Below are positions 45,036-53,105 of a stretch of DNA of 64,000 nt, in pieces (the stretch's first letter is position 1; each line of letters begins with the position of its first letter). Origin of the DNA: JANQOH01 sp965201115 (GTDB lineage: Bacteria; Pseudomonadota; Alphaproteobacteria; UBA7887); the NCBI GenBank assembly GCA_965201115.1, contig OZ241745.1, forward strand, positions 3,348,001 to 3,412,000. Direction: 5' to 3'. The position numbers and the translations under genes are program-made. The notes beneath the pieces are model-generated. The model did not search any database. It had not been told where the DNA came from and worked only from the letters and a program-made list of their open reading frames with translations.

Positions 45036-46013
45036 TCAGCGGTAACAGGCGCGCCGGACGGCGGCAACGACGCGCCCGGCGTCCGGCAGCGCCAGGCGTT
45101 CGAGATTGGCCGCATAGGGCATGGGCGTTTCGGCGCCGGCGACGCGCTCGACCGGCGCGTCGAGCCAGTCGAAAGCCCGCGCCATCGCTTGCGCGGCGAT
45201 CTCGGCGCCGATGCCGGCGGAGGGCCAGCCCTCCTCGACCGTCACGGCGCGATGGGTGCGCTCCACCGACGCGACCACGGCGTCGATATCGAGCGGCCGC
45301 AAGGTGCGCAGGTCGATGACCTCGGCGCTCACGCCCTCGCCGGCCAGCGTCTCCGCGGCTTCCAGCGCAAGCTCGACGCCGCGCGAAAACGCGACGATCG
45401 TGACGTCGGAACCCGCGCGCGCGGTCGCCGCCTTGCCGATGGGAACGACGCAATCGCCCTCCGGCGCCGCGCCGCTGCGCCCGTACAGCAGCTCGTTTTC
45501 GAGAAACAGCACCGGGTTGTCGTCGCGGATCGCCGCCTTGAGCAGGCCCTTGGCGTCGGCGGGGCCGCAGGGCGCGATTACCGCGAGCCCCGGCACATGC
45601 GCGTACCACGACGAAAAGTCCTGCGAATGCTGCGCCGCGACGCGCGACGCCGCGCCGTTGGGGCCGCGGAACACGATGGGGCAGCTCACCGCGCCGCCCG
45701 ACATGTAGCGGGTCTTGGCGGCGGAATTGACGATCTGGTCCATCGCCTGCATGGCGAAGTTGAAGGTCATGAACTCGACGATGGGCCGCAGCCCCATGAA
45801 CGCGGCGCCGACGCCGAGCCCGGCGAATCCCGCCTCGGCGATGGGCGTATCGACCACCCGGCGCGGGCCGAACTCCGCCAGCATTCCCTGGCTGACCTTG
45901 TAGGCGCCCTCGTATTCGCCGACTTCCTCTCCCATCAAAAAGACATTTTCGTCGCGCCGCATTTCCTCGGCCATGGCGTCGCGGAGCGCCTCGCGCACGG
46001 TGATCGCCGCCAT
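45036..46013 (-). CDS. pdhB: Pyruvate dehydrogenase E1 beta subunit
   Basis: This 325-residue subunit forms the thiamine-diphosphate enzyme with PdhA. It has FLMGEEVGEYEGAYKVSQG, VVDTPIAEAGFAGLGVGAA, RGPNGAASRVAAQHSQDFSS and VIDLRTLRPLD. Many alphaproteobacterial PdhB proteins carry an additional N-terminal lipoyl domain of about 130 residues; this one begins directly with MAAITVREAL and has none, leaving a single lipoyl domain on E2. It starts 4 bases after pdhA. Confidence 0.95.
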   Translation of the reverse strand: MAAITVREALRDAMAEEMRRDENVFLMGEEVGEYEGAYKVSQGMLAEFGPRRVVDTPIAEAGFAGLGVGAAFMGLRPIVEFMTFNFAMQAMDQIVNSAAKTRYMSGGAVSCPIVFRGPNGAASRVAAQHSQDFSSWYAHVPGLAVIAPCGPADAKGLLKAAIRDDNPVLFLENELLYGRSGAAPEGDCVVPIGKAATARAGSDVTIVAFSRGVELALEAAETLAGEGVSAEVIDLRTLRPLDIDAVVASVERTHRAVTVEEGWPSAGIGAEIAAQAMARAFDWLDAPVERVAGAETPMPYAANLERLALPDAGRVVAAVRRACYR

Positions 46014-46017
46014 CGGC

Positions 46018-47028
46018 TCAGGCCGTGACGTCGCGCTCGAGCTCGGACGCATCCGGCTCGGCGCTGTTCTGGGCGAACTCCGCCGCTTCGGCGATTTCGG
46101 CGCGTATCTCGCGATCGAGCGCCTTCAGCTCGTCCTCGCCCGCGGCGCCCATCGCCAGCAGGCGCGCCTTCGCGCGATCGATGGGATCATGGGCCCGGCG
46201 CACCTCGCGCACTTCGTCGCGCGAGCGGTATTTCGCCGGGTCCGACATCGAGTGGCCGCGGTAGCGGTAGGTCTTCGCCTCCACCAGCATGGGGCCGTTG
46301 CCCGCGCGCGCCCACGACGCCGCCTCGCGCGCCGCGTCGCGGACCGCGGCGACGTCCATGCCGTCGCACTGGATGCCGGGAATGCCGAAGGCCCGCGCGT
46401 GCTTGTAGAGCTCCGCCACGGCCGTGGAGCGCCCCACCGACGTGCCCATCGCATAGCGGTTGTTCTCGATGACATAGACGATCGGCAGCCGCCACAGCGC
46501 GGCCATGTTGTAGGCCTCGTGAACCTGCCCCTGATTGGCGGCGCCATCGCCGTAACAGGTGAAGCACACGCGATCCGAGCCGCGGTATTTCAGCGCGAAC
46601 GCGATGCCGGCGCCGATGGGAACCTGCGCGCCGACAATGCCGTGGCCGCCCCAGAAGCCGCGCTCGGGCGCGAACATGTGCATCGACCCGCCCTTGCCCT
46701 TCGAGACGCCCGCGCCCCGCCCCGCGAGCTCGGCCAGCACCAGCCGCGGCGGAACGCCCCGCGCCACCGCGTGACCGTGGCAGCGATAGCTCGTGACCAC
46801 CGGATCGTCGCGCCCGATGGCCCGTTCGATGCCCACCGCGACCGCTTCCTGCCCGATATAGAGGTGGCAGAAGCCGCCTATCAGCCCGAGGCCGTACATT
46901 TGGCCGGCCTTCTCCTCGAACCGGCGCAGCAGCAGCATCCGGCGGTAGCACGCAAGCAGTTCCTCGCCGGTTACCGCGGGTTCGCAAGGCGCGGCGGCGA
47001 GTTTCGGCTGGGCGATGGAGGCGGTCAT
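46018..47028 (-). CDS. pdhA: Pyruvate dehydrogenase E1 alpha subunit
   Basis: This 336-residue subunit binds thiamine diphosphate through GDGAANQGQVHEAYNMAALW and carries the phosphorylation-loop-like YRYRGHSMSDPAKYR. GGFCHLYIGQEAVAVGIERA and TSYRCHGHAVARG are further family marks. The ATG at 47028 (MTASIAQPKLAA) gives the normal length. It is the first gene of pdhABC-lpd-lipA. The leader of about 160 bases holds a 16-bp dyad and a candidate -10 element. Confidence 0.95.
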   Translation of the reverse strand: MTASIAQPKLAAAPCEPAVTGEELLACYRRMLLLRRFEEKAGQMYGLGLIGGFCHLYIGQEAVAVGIERAIGRDDPVVTSYRCHGHAVARGVPPRLVLAELAGRGAGVSKGKGGSMHMFAPERGFWGGHGIVGAQVPIGAGIAFALKYRGSDRVCFTCYGDGAANQGQVHEAYNMAALWRLPIVYVIENNRYAMGTSVGRSTAVAELYKHARAFGIPGIQCDGMDVAAVRDAAREAASWARAGNGPMLVEAKTYRYRGHSMSDPAKYRSRDEVREVRRAHDPIDRAKARLLAMGAAGEDELKALDREIRAEIAEAAEFAQNSAEPDASELERDVTA

Positions 47029-47152
47029 GGCGTCCTGGCGCGGTTGCGGCGCGACGGGGGCAACCCTAACCCTCCGCGCCGCCGTCCGCAAGGCCCGCCC
47101 CGGCCCCCCGCCATAACCGACCGATCGCCCCGCCGCGCAAGCCCCCGCAAGG

Positions 47153-47198
47153 GAGGACCATGGTCCTCTCCCGCCCCCCGCCCCAAACCGCTTTAATA
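47153..47198 (-). promoter_or_regulatory. Candidate pdh promoter -10 and 16-bp dyad operator
   Basis: On the minus strand TATTAA (47193-47198) could be a -10 element; no convincing -35 is seen. About 25 bases further downstream lies a perfect 16-bp palindrome, GAGGACCATGGTCCTC (47153-47168), a good size for a dimeric regulator in the leader of pdhA. The regulator is unknown. Confidence 0.35.
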
Positions 47199-47262
47199 CT
47201 CCCATGACCGACGCCCACACCGCCGCCGCCGAAGAACCCCGGGCCCCGCGGAGCCCCGCAAC

Positions 47263-48105
47263 GCGCCGAAGGCGCGGACCGCCCGGGTGCGCGGGCGTCT
47301 CGCCCGCACGTTCCCGCAAGGCGCGATGTCGGCAGGGAAGGCGCGCCCGCCCCGGGCCCGGCGGAGCCCCGCAATGCCCCGCAACCGCCGGCCCCCCGCC
47401 CGCCCCGAACAGCCCGAAACGGCAGCAATGCCGAGCGCCTGTACCGAAATGCCTACCCCGCCGAAGGCGGGGCCCGGGACCGCGGGCATCCTGCCCGCAC
47501 GTTCCCGCAAGGCGCGATGTCGGCAGGGAAGGCGCGCCCGCCCCGGGCCCGGCGGAGCCCCGCAATGCCCCGCAACCGCCGGCCCCCCGCCCGCCCCGAA
47601 CGGCCGAAACGGCAGCAATGCCGAGCGCCTGTACCGAAATGCTTACCCCGCCGAAGGCGGGGCCCGGGACCGCGGGCATCCTGCCCGCACGTTTGCGCCA
47701 CGCGCGTCGTCGGCGGGGAGGCGCGGCCGCGCGCCCCGGGCCCGGCGGAGCCCCGCAACCGCCGGCCCCCCGCCCGCCCCGAACAGCCGAAACGGCAGCA
47801 ATGCCGAGCGCCGGTACCGAAATGCTTACCCCGCCGAAGGCGGGGCCCGGGACCGCGGGCATCCTGCCCGCACGTTCCCGCAAGGCGCGATGTCGGCAGG
47901 GAAGACGCGCCCGCCCCGGGCCCGGCGGAGCCCCGCAATGCCCCGCAACCGCCGGCCCCCGCCCGCCCCGAACGGCCGAAACGGCAGCAATGCCGAGCGC
48001 CCGTACCGAAATGCCTACCCCGCCGAAGGCGGGGCCCGGGACCACGGGCATCCTGCCCGCACGTTCCCGCAAGGCGCGATGTCGGCGGGGAAGCGCGGCC
48101 CGCCT
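47263..48105 (+). repeat. Tandem array of about 190-bp GC-rich repeats (about 4.5 units)
   Basis: The string GAAACGGCAGCAATGCCGAG occurs at 47416, 47606, 47789 and 47978, giving periods of 190, 183 and 189 bases. Each unit has TGTACCGAAATGC or a close form, a CCCCGCC-GAA-GGCGGGG hairpin, CCCGGGACC, GCGGGCATCCTGCCCGC, ACGT, and a Pro-codon-rich tail (GCCCGGCGGAGCCCCGCAA). Partial units flank the array. Reading frames through it are low-complexity and not supported as genes. It fills the gap between pdhA and trpG; single copies occur elsewhere in the window. Confidence 0.9.
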
Positions 48106-48215
48106 TTCCCGGCACAGGGCGCGGGCTTGACGCCGCGCGGTGCGAATTGTCTGTTGCGGGCCCTGCGGAGCCGGCGCGGCCGCGCGCCCGCCGCTCCCGG
48201 CCGGGAATCGAGGCA

Positions 48216-48806
48216 ATGCTGATCCTTATCGATAACTACGACAGCTTCGCCTACAACCTCGTCCACTTTCTCGGCGAGCTCGGGGCCGAGGTCGCGGTGC
48301 GGCGCAACGACGCCATCGACGCGCCCGCCGTGCTGGCGGCCCGCCCGGAGGCGATCGTGCTGTCGCCGGGGCCGTGCGACCCCGACCGCGCGGGCATCTG
48401 CCTCGAGCTCGTGCGGCTGGCGGCGGGCCGCGTCCCGATCCTCGGCGTGTGCCTGGGCCATCAGGCGATCGCGCAAGCGTTCGGCGCGCGCATCGTGCGC
48501 GCCCCCGCGCCCATGCACGGCAAGCTCAGCGCGATCCGCCACCGGGGCGGCCCGCTGTTCGACGGCATACCCTCGCCGTTCGAGGCGACGCGCTATCACT
48601 CGCTGACGGTCGACCCGGCGAGCATGCCCGACTCCCTCGAGGTCGCGGCGGAAACCGATGACGGGGTCGTCATGGGCGTCGCTCACCGCGAGCTGCCGAT
48701 CCACGGCGTGCAGTTCCACCCCGAGAGCATCGCCTCGCGGCACGGGCACGATCTGCTGGCGAATTTCCTGGCCGCGGCGGGCGCGCGGCGGCGCGCGGCG
48801 GCATGA
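48216..48806 (+). CDS. trpG: Anthranilate synthase glutamine amidotransferase subunit
   Basis: This 196-residue class I glutamine amidotransferase supplies ammonia for anthranilate synthesis; it may also serve folate synthesis as PabA. It has LIDNYDSFAYNLVHFLGELG, LSPGPCDPDRAG, the catalytic Cys in GVCLGHQAIAQAFG, and the His-Glu pair in GVQFHPESIAS. The start at 48216 gives the conserved N-terminus. It begins trpG-trpD-trpC/moaC-moeA; trpE is not in the window. It overlaps trpD by ATGA. Confidence 0.95.
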   Translation: MLILIDNYDSFAYNLVHFLGELGAEVAVRRNDAIDAPAVLAARPEAIVLSPGPCDPDRAGICLELVRLAAGRVPILGVCLGHQAIAQAFGARIVRAPAPMHGKLSAIRHRGGPLFDGIPSPFEATRYHSLTVDPASMPDSLEVAAETDDGVVMGVAHRELPIHGVQFHPESIASRHGHDLLANFLAAAGARRRAAA

Positions 48807-49837
48807 GGGGAGACATGGCCGATTTCAAGACCTTGCTCGGGCGGATCGCCGCCGGCGAAACGCTGACCGAAGACCAGGCCCGCGCCGCGTTCGACGTCAT
48901 GATGTCGGGCGGCGCGACGGCGGCGCAGACCGGCGCCTTCCTCATGGGCCTGCGGGTGCGCGGCGAAACGGCGGCGGAAATCGCCGGCGCCGCGCGCGCC
49001 ATGCGCGAAAAGGCGCTCAGGATTGCCGCGCCCCCCGGCGCAATCGACACCTGCGGCACGGGCGGCGACGGCAAGGGGACGTATAACGTTTCTACTGCCG
49101 CCGCGCTGGTCGCCGCCGGTTGCGGCGTTCCCGTGGCCAAGCACGGCAACCGCGCCATGTCGTCGCGTTCGGGCTCCGCCGACGTCTTGCGGGCGCTGGG
49201 CGTAAACGTCGAGGCCGGCGCGGAGGCGGCCGCCGCGTCGCTGGAGCGCGCCGGTTTCGGCTTCCTCATGGCGCCGCAACACCACGCGGCGATGCGCCAC
49301 GTCGCCGGCGCCAGGGTGGAGCTGGGAACGCGAACGATCTTCAATCTCTTGGGGCCGCTGTCGAACCCGGCCGGGGCGGCGCGGCAGCTCGTCGGCGTGT
49401 TCGACGCGCGCTGGCTCGAACCCCTCGCCGAGGTGCTCGGCAAGCTCGGCGCGGAGCGCGTCTGGGTAGTACATGGCCGCGACGGGATGGACGAGCTCAC
49501 AACGACCGGCCCCTCCGCCGTCGCCGAGCTGAAGGACGGCGCCGTCTCCCGGTTCGAGGTTGCGCCGGAAGACGCCGGCCTGCCGCGCGCCGCCGCCGCC
49601 GCCCTCGCCGGCGGCGGCCCGGAGCGCAACGCCGCCGCCATACGCGCCCTGCTCGACGGCGAGCGCGGCGCCTTCCGCGACATTGTGCTGCTCAACGCCG
49701 GCGCGGCGCTGATCGTCGCCGGCAAGGCGCCCGATCTGAAAGCGGGCGCCGCGCGCGCCGCCGCGGCGATCGACGACGGCTCGGCGCGCCGCGTTCTGGA
49801 GCGCTTGCGGGAAACCACGGCCGGTTCCGGCGCATGA
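48803..49837 (+). CDS. trpD: Anthranilate phosphoribosyltransferase
   Basis: This 344-residue enzyme joins anthranilate and PRPP. It has DTCGTGGDGKGTYNVSTAAA for PRPP, KHGNRAMSSRSGSADVLRALG, and RTIFNLLGPLSNPA. The ATG at 48803 overlaps the trpG stop; another ATG at 48815, preceded by AGGGG, gives 340 residues and is equally plausible. The stop overlaps the trpC-moaC start (ATGA). Confidence 0.95.
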   Translation: MRGDMADFKTLLGRIAAGETLTEDQARAAFDVMMSGGATAAQTGAFLMGLRVRGETAAEIAGAARAMREKALRIAAPPGAIDTCGTGGDGKGTYNVSTAAALVAAGCGVPVAKHGNRAMSSRSGSADVLRALGVNVEAGAEAAAASLERAGFGFLMAPQHHAAMRHVAGARVELGTRTIFNLLGPLSNPAGAARQLVGVFDARWLEPLAEVLGKLGAERVWVVHGRDGMDELTTTGPSAVAELKDGAVSRFEVAPEDAGLPRAAAAALAGGGPERNAAAIRALLDGERGAFRDIVLLNAGAALIVAGKAPDLKAGAARAAAAIDDGSARRVLERLRETTAGSGA

Positions 49838-51096
49838 GCGACGCGCTGGCGCGCATATGCGACCGCAAGCGCGTCGACGTCGCCGCGCGCAAGGCGCGCC
49901 GGCCGCTCGCCGCGGTCGCCGCCGAAGCCGCCGCCGCGCCGCCGCCGCGCGGCTTCGCGGCCGCGCTGGAAAGCGCGGCCGCCGCGCGCGGGGTCGGCCT
50001 GATCGCGGAAATCAAGAAGGCGTCGCCGAGCCGGGGAACGATTCGCGCCGATTTCGATCCCCCCGCGCTGGCGCGCGCCTACGCCGCCGGGGGCGCCGCA
50101 TGCCTCTCGGTGCTCACCGACGAACCGTACTTCCAGGGCAAGCTGGCCTATATGGCGGCCGCCCGCGCCGCGTGCGCGCTGCCCGTGCTGTGCAAGGATT
50201 TCATGGTGGACCCTTGGCAGGTTACGGAGGCCCGCGCCTTCGGCGCCGACGCCATACTGGTCATCGCGGCGGCCGTCGATGACGCAACGGCGCGGGCGCT
50301 GCTCGACGAAGCCGCCCGGCTCGGGATGGACTGCCTCTGCGAAGTCCATGACGCGGAAGAGCTGGAGCGCGCGCTCGCCCTGCCCGCGCGCCTGATCGGC
50401 GTCAACAACCGCAACCTGAAGACCCTGGAAGTCGATCTGGCGACGACCGAGGCGCTGGCGCCGCGCGTTCCCGCCGACCGCGTGCTCGTGTGCGAAAGCG
50501 GCATTGCCGGCGCGGCCGACATTGCGCGCATGAGGGCCGCGGGGGCCAGGTGCTTCCTGGTCGGCGAAGCGCTGATGCGCCGGGACGACGTCGAGGCGGC
50601 GGCGCGCGCCCTGCTGCGCCCGCCCGAACTCACTCATTTCGACGCCGAGGGCCGGGCGGCAATGGTCGATGTCGGCGCCAAGCCGCCGACCGAACGCATC
50701 GCCAGGGCCGGCGCGCGCGTGTCGATGAGCGGGGAAACCCTCCGCCTGATACGCGCCGGCGGACACAGGAAGGGAGACGTGCTCGGCGTCGCGCGGCTCG
50801 CGGGTATCATGGCGGCAAAGCGCACGCCCGATCTGATCCCCCTCTGCCATCCCCTGGCCCTGACCTCGGTCTCGGTGGAGTTCGGCTTCCCGGACGGCGG
50901 GAACGCGGTCGATATCGCTGCCGCCTGCAAGCTCGTGGGGCGCACCGGAGTGGAAATGGAGGCGCTGACCGCCGCGTCGGTCGCCGCGCTGACGATCTAC
51001 GACATGTGCAAGTCGGTCGATCGCGGCATGCGCATTTCCGACATCCGCCTGCTGCACAAATCCGGCGGCAAGTCGGGCCGCTACGATGCCGGATGA
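49834..51096 (+). CDS. trpC-moaC: TrpC-MoaC fusion: indole-3-glycerol-phosphate synthase / cyclic pyranopterin synthase
   Basis: A single 420-residue frame holds two enzymes. Residues 1-264 are TrpC (EIKKASPSRGTIRADF, VLCKDFMVDPWQV, GVNNRNLKTLEVDL, ESGI), making indole-3-glycerol phosphate in tryptophan synthesis. Residues 265-420 are MoaC (LTHFDAEGRAAMVDVGAKPP, KGDVLGVARLAGIMAAKRTP, LIPLCHPL, EMEALTAASVAALTIYDMCK, KSGGKSG), which acts in molybdopterin synthesis. There is no stop or start between the parts: ARALLRPP runs straight into ELTHFD. In relatives the genes are adjacent and separate. All catalytic motifs appear intact. The next gene overlaps by 11 bases. Confidence 0.92.
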   Translation: MSDALARICDRKRVDVAARKARRPLAAVAAEAAAAPPPRGFAAALESAAAARGVGLIAEIKKASPSRGTIRADFDPPALARAYAAGGAACLSVLTDEPYFQGKLAYMAAARAACALPVLCKDFMVDPWQVTEARAFGADAILVIAAAVDDATARALLDEAARLGMDCLCEVHDAEELERALALPARLIGVNNRNLKTLEVDLATTEALAPRVPADRVLVCESGIAGAADIARMRAAGARCFLVGEALMRRDDVEAAARALLRPPELTHFDAEGRAAMVDVGAKPPTERIARAGARVSMSGETLRLIRAGGHRKGDVLGVARLAGIMAAKRTPDLIPLCHPLALTSVSVEFGFPDGGNAVDIAAACKLVGRTGVEMEALTAASVAALTIYDMCKSVDRGMRISDIRLLHKSGGKSGRYDAG

Positions 51097-52318
51097 TCTG
51101 ATCCCGGTCGCCGAAGCGCGGGCGCGCATACTCGCCGCGTTCGAGCCGCTGCCGGGCGAGCAAGTGTCTCTTTCCGGCGCGCCGGGGCGCGTGTTGAGCC
51201 GGCCGGTCGCGGCGCGGCGCACGCAGCCCCCCGCCGACGTATCGGCGATGGACGGATATGCGGCGCGCGCCGCCGACATCGCCGCGCCCCCGGCGACGCT
51301 GCGGCGGATCGGCGTCTCCTCCGCCGGCGCCGGGTTCGACGGCGCGGTCGCCGCCGGCGAGACCGTGCGCATCTTCACCGGCGCGCCCGTGCCCGAAGGC
51401 GCCGACGCCATCGTCATCCAGGAAAACGCGAAGGCCGGCGGCGATGAGGTGACGGTGCTGGAGGCCGCCCCGCCGGGCCGCTACATCCGCAAGGCGGGTC
51501 TCGACTTTACCGTCGGCGACGCCGGCCTCGAGCCGGGCCGCGCGCTCGGCGCGCGCGACATCGCGCTCGCGGCCGCCATGAACCATCCGTGGCTCACCGT
51601 GGCGCGGCGGCCGCGAGTGGCGATACTCGCCACCGGCGACGAAGTCGTCATGCCGGGCGAGCCGCTGGGCCGCGACCGCATCGTGAGCGCCAACTCCATC
51701 GCGCTGGCGGCGGCGGTGCGCGCGTGGGGCGGCGCGCCGCTCGTCCTGGGCGTCGCCCCCGACGAGGCGGACGCCCTGCGCCGCATGGTGCGCGGCGCGC
51801 GCGGCCACGACCTTCTCGTGACGACCGGCGGCGTCTCGGTGGGCGAGCGCGACCTTGTGCGGCAGACGCTTGGCGGCGCCGGCATGGCGCTCGACTTTTG
51901 GCGCATCGCCATGCGTCCGGGCAAGCCCCTCATGTTCGGACGGCTCGAGGGCGCGCCGGTTCTCGGATTGCCCGGCAACCCGGTTTCCGCGCTTGTATGC
52001 GCGCTGGTGTTTCTGCGCCCCGCCCTCGCGCGGCTTTCGGGGCTCGACCCCGACCGCGAGGACGCGCGCCTGCGCAGCCGCGTGGCGCTCGCCCGCGCCC
52101 TGCCCGCCAACGACCGCCGCGAGGATTACCTGCGCAGCCGCCTCGTCCCCGGCCCGGACGGCGCGTTGCGCGCCGATCCGTTCCCCGTCCAGGACAGCTC
52201 CATGCTCGCGCCGCTCGCGCGTTCCGATTGCCTGGCGGTGCGCCCGCCGCACGCGCCGCCGGCCGCCGCGGGCGAGCCGACCGAGGCGCTTCTGCTGCGC
52301 AATGCAGGTTTCTTCTAG
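51086..52318 (+). CDS. moeA: Molybdopterin molybdenumtransferase
   Basis: This 410-residue enzyme inserts molybdate into adenylylated molybdopterin. It has PPADVSAMDGYA, FTGAPVPEGADAIVIQE, ATGDEVVMPGE, TTGGVSVGERDLV, RIAMRPGKPLMFG, and LGLPGNPVSALVC. It overlaps the trpC-moaC frame by 11 bases, which links the MoaC half to later cofactor steps. The length and motif order are standard. It is followed by the lexA promoter. Confidence 0.95.
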   Translation: MPDDLIPVAEARARILAAFEPLPGEQVSLSGAPGRVLSRPVAARRTQPPADVSAMDGYAARAADIAAPPATLRRIGVSSAGAGFDGAVAAGETVRIFTGAPVPEGADAIVIQENAKAGGDEVTVLEAAPPGRYIRKAGLDFTVGDAGLEPGRALGARDIALAAAMNHPWLTVARRPRVAILATGDEVVMPGEPLGRDRIVSANSIALAAAVRAWGGAPLVLGVAPDEADALRRMVRGARGHDLLVTTGGVSVGERDLVRQTLGGAGMALDFWRIAMRPGKPLMFGRLEGAPVLGLPGNPVSALVCALVFLRPALARLSGLDPDREDARLRSRVALARALPANDRREDYLRSRLVPGPDGALRADPFPVQDSSMLAPLARSDCLAVRPPHAPPAAAGEPTEALLLRNAGFF

Positions 52319-52337
52319 ATTCGTTGCCGAAAAACCC

Positions 52338-52367
52338 TTGACGTCGTATCGCGAACTTACCTAGAAC
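52338..52367 (+). promoter_or_regulatory. lexA promoter with LexA (SOS) box
   Basis: TTGACG at 52338-52343, a 17-base spacer and CTAGAA at 52361-52366 form a plausible promoter. Overlapping it is GAAC-N7-GAAC at 52353-52367, the reverse reading of the GTTC-N7-GTTC LexA site known from alphaproteobacteria. It lies 48 bases upstream of the lexA ATG, so LexA should repress its own gene. Confidence 0.8.
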
Positions 52368-52415
52368 CGCCGCGGACGCCGAATCGGAGCGTCGGAAACC
52401 CAACGCGGGGAAGCC

Positions 52416-53105
52416 ATGTTGACACGCAAACAGCACGAACTTCTCGTCTATATCGACAACTATCTCGGCTCGACCGGGATCGCGCCGAGCTACGACGAGA
52501 TGAAGGAGGCCGTTACCCTGAAATCGAAATCGGGCATCCACCGCCTGATCAAGGCGCTGGAAGAGCGCGGTTTCATCCGCCGCCTGCCGCGCCGGGCGCG
52601 CGCGCTGGAGGTCTTGAAGATGCCGCGCGAAACGGCGATCGGAAAGAAGCCCGGCGCCGCCGCCAACGTGGTGCGCGGCGAGTTCCAGGGCGCCCCCCGG
52701 GGCCCGGCCGCGGGCGAGCCCCGCGACGTCGTCGTGCCGCTCTACGGGCGCATCGCCGCGGGAACGCCCATCGAGGCGCTGCAGGATGTCGAGAGCGAGA
52801 TCGAAATCCCGCCGGGGCTGCTCGGCCAGGGCGAGCATTACGCCCTCCGGATATCCGGCGATTCGATGGTGGACGCCGGCATACAGGATGGCGACATCGC
52901 CATCGTCGGACGCGCCGAGACCGCCGACAGCGGCCAGATCGTCGTCGCCCTGGTCGACGACCGGGAAGCCACCCTGAAGCGCCTGCGGCGCAAGGGGGAC
53001 TCCATCGCGCTGGAGGCGGCGAACCCGGCCCACAAGACGCAAATCTACGGGCCGGACCGCGTCAAGGTCCAGGGCCGGCTGGTCGGGCTCTACCGGCGCT
53101 ACTGA
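52416..53105 (+). CDS. lexA: LexA repressor
   Basis: This 229-residue SOS repressor has an N-terminal winged helix (MLTRKQHELLVYIDNYLGST, then APSYDEMKEAV), a linker with the self-cleavage Ala-Gly in RIAAGTP, and a C-terminal peptidase with Ser in RISGDSMVDAGI and Lys in REATLKRLRR. Length is typical for alphaproteobacteria. The preceding promoter carries a LexA box, so it is autoregulated. It overlaps the convergent comEC end by 7 bases. Confidence 0.97.
   Translation: MLTRKQHELLVYIDNYLGSTGIAPSYDEMKEAVTLKSKSGIHRLIKALEERGFIRRLPRRARALEVLKMPRETAIGKKPGAAANVVRGEFQGAPRGPAAGEPRDVVVPLYGRIAAGTPIEALQDVESEIEIPPGLLGQGEHYALRISGDSMVDAGIQDGDIAIVGRAETADSGQIVVALVDDREATLKRLRRKGDSIALEAANPAHKTQIYGPDRVKVQGRLVGLYRRY

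Noticed and set aside
47263..48105. Possible CRISPR array
   Set aside because: The repeated unit is about 190 bases with no short repeat plus unique spacers, and no cas genes are nearby.
47029..48215. Possible coding frames through the repeat array (on both strands)
   Set aside because: They repeat the same Arg/Pro/Gly-rich peptide with each unit, and frames shift because periods are 190, 183 and 189 bases, so no protein is conserved.
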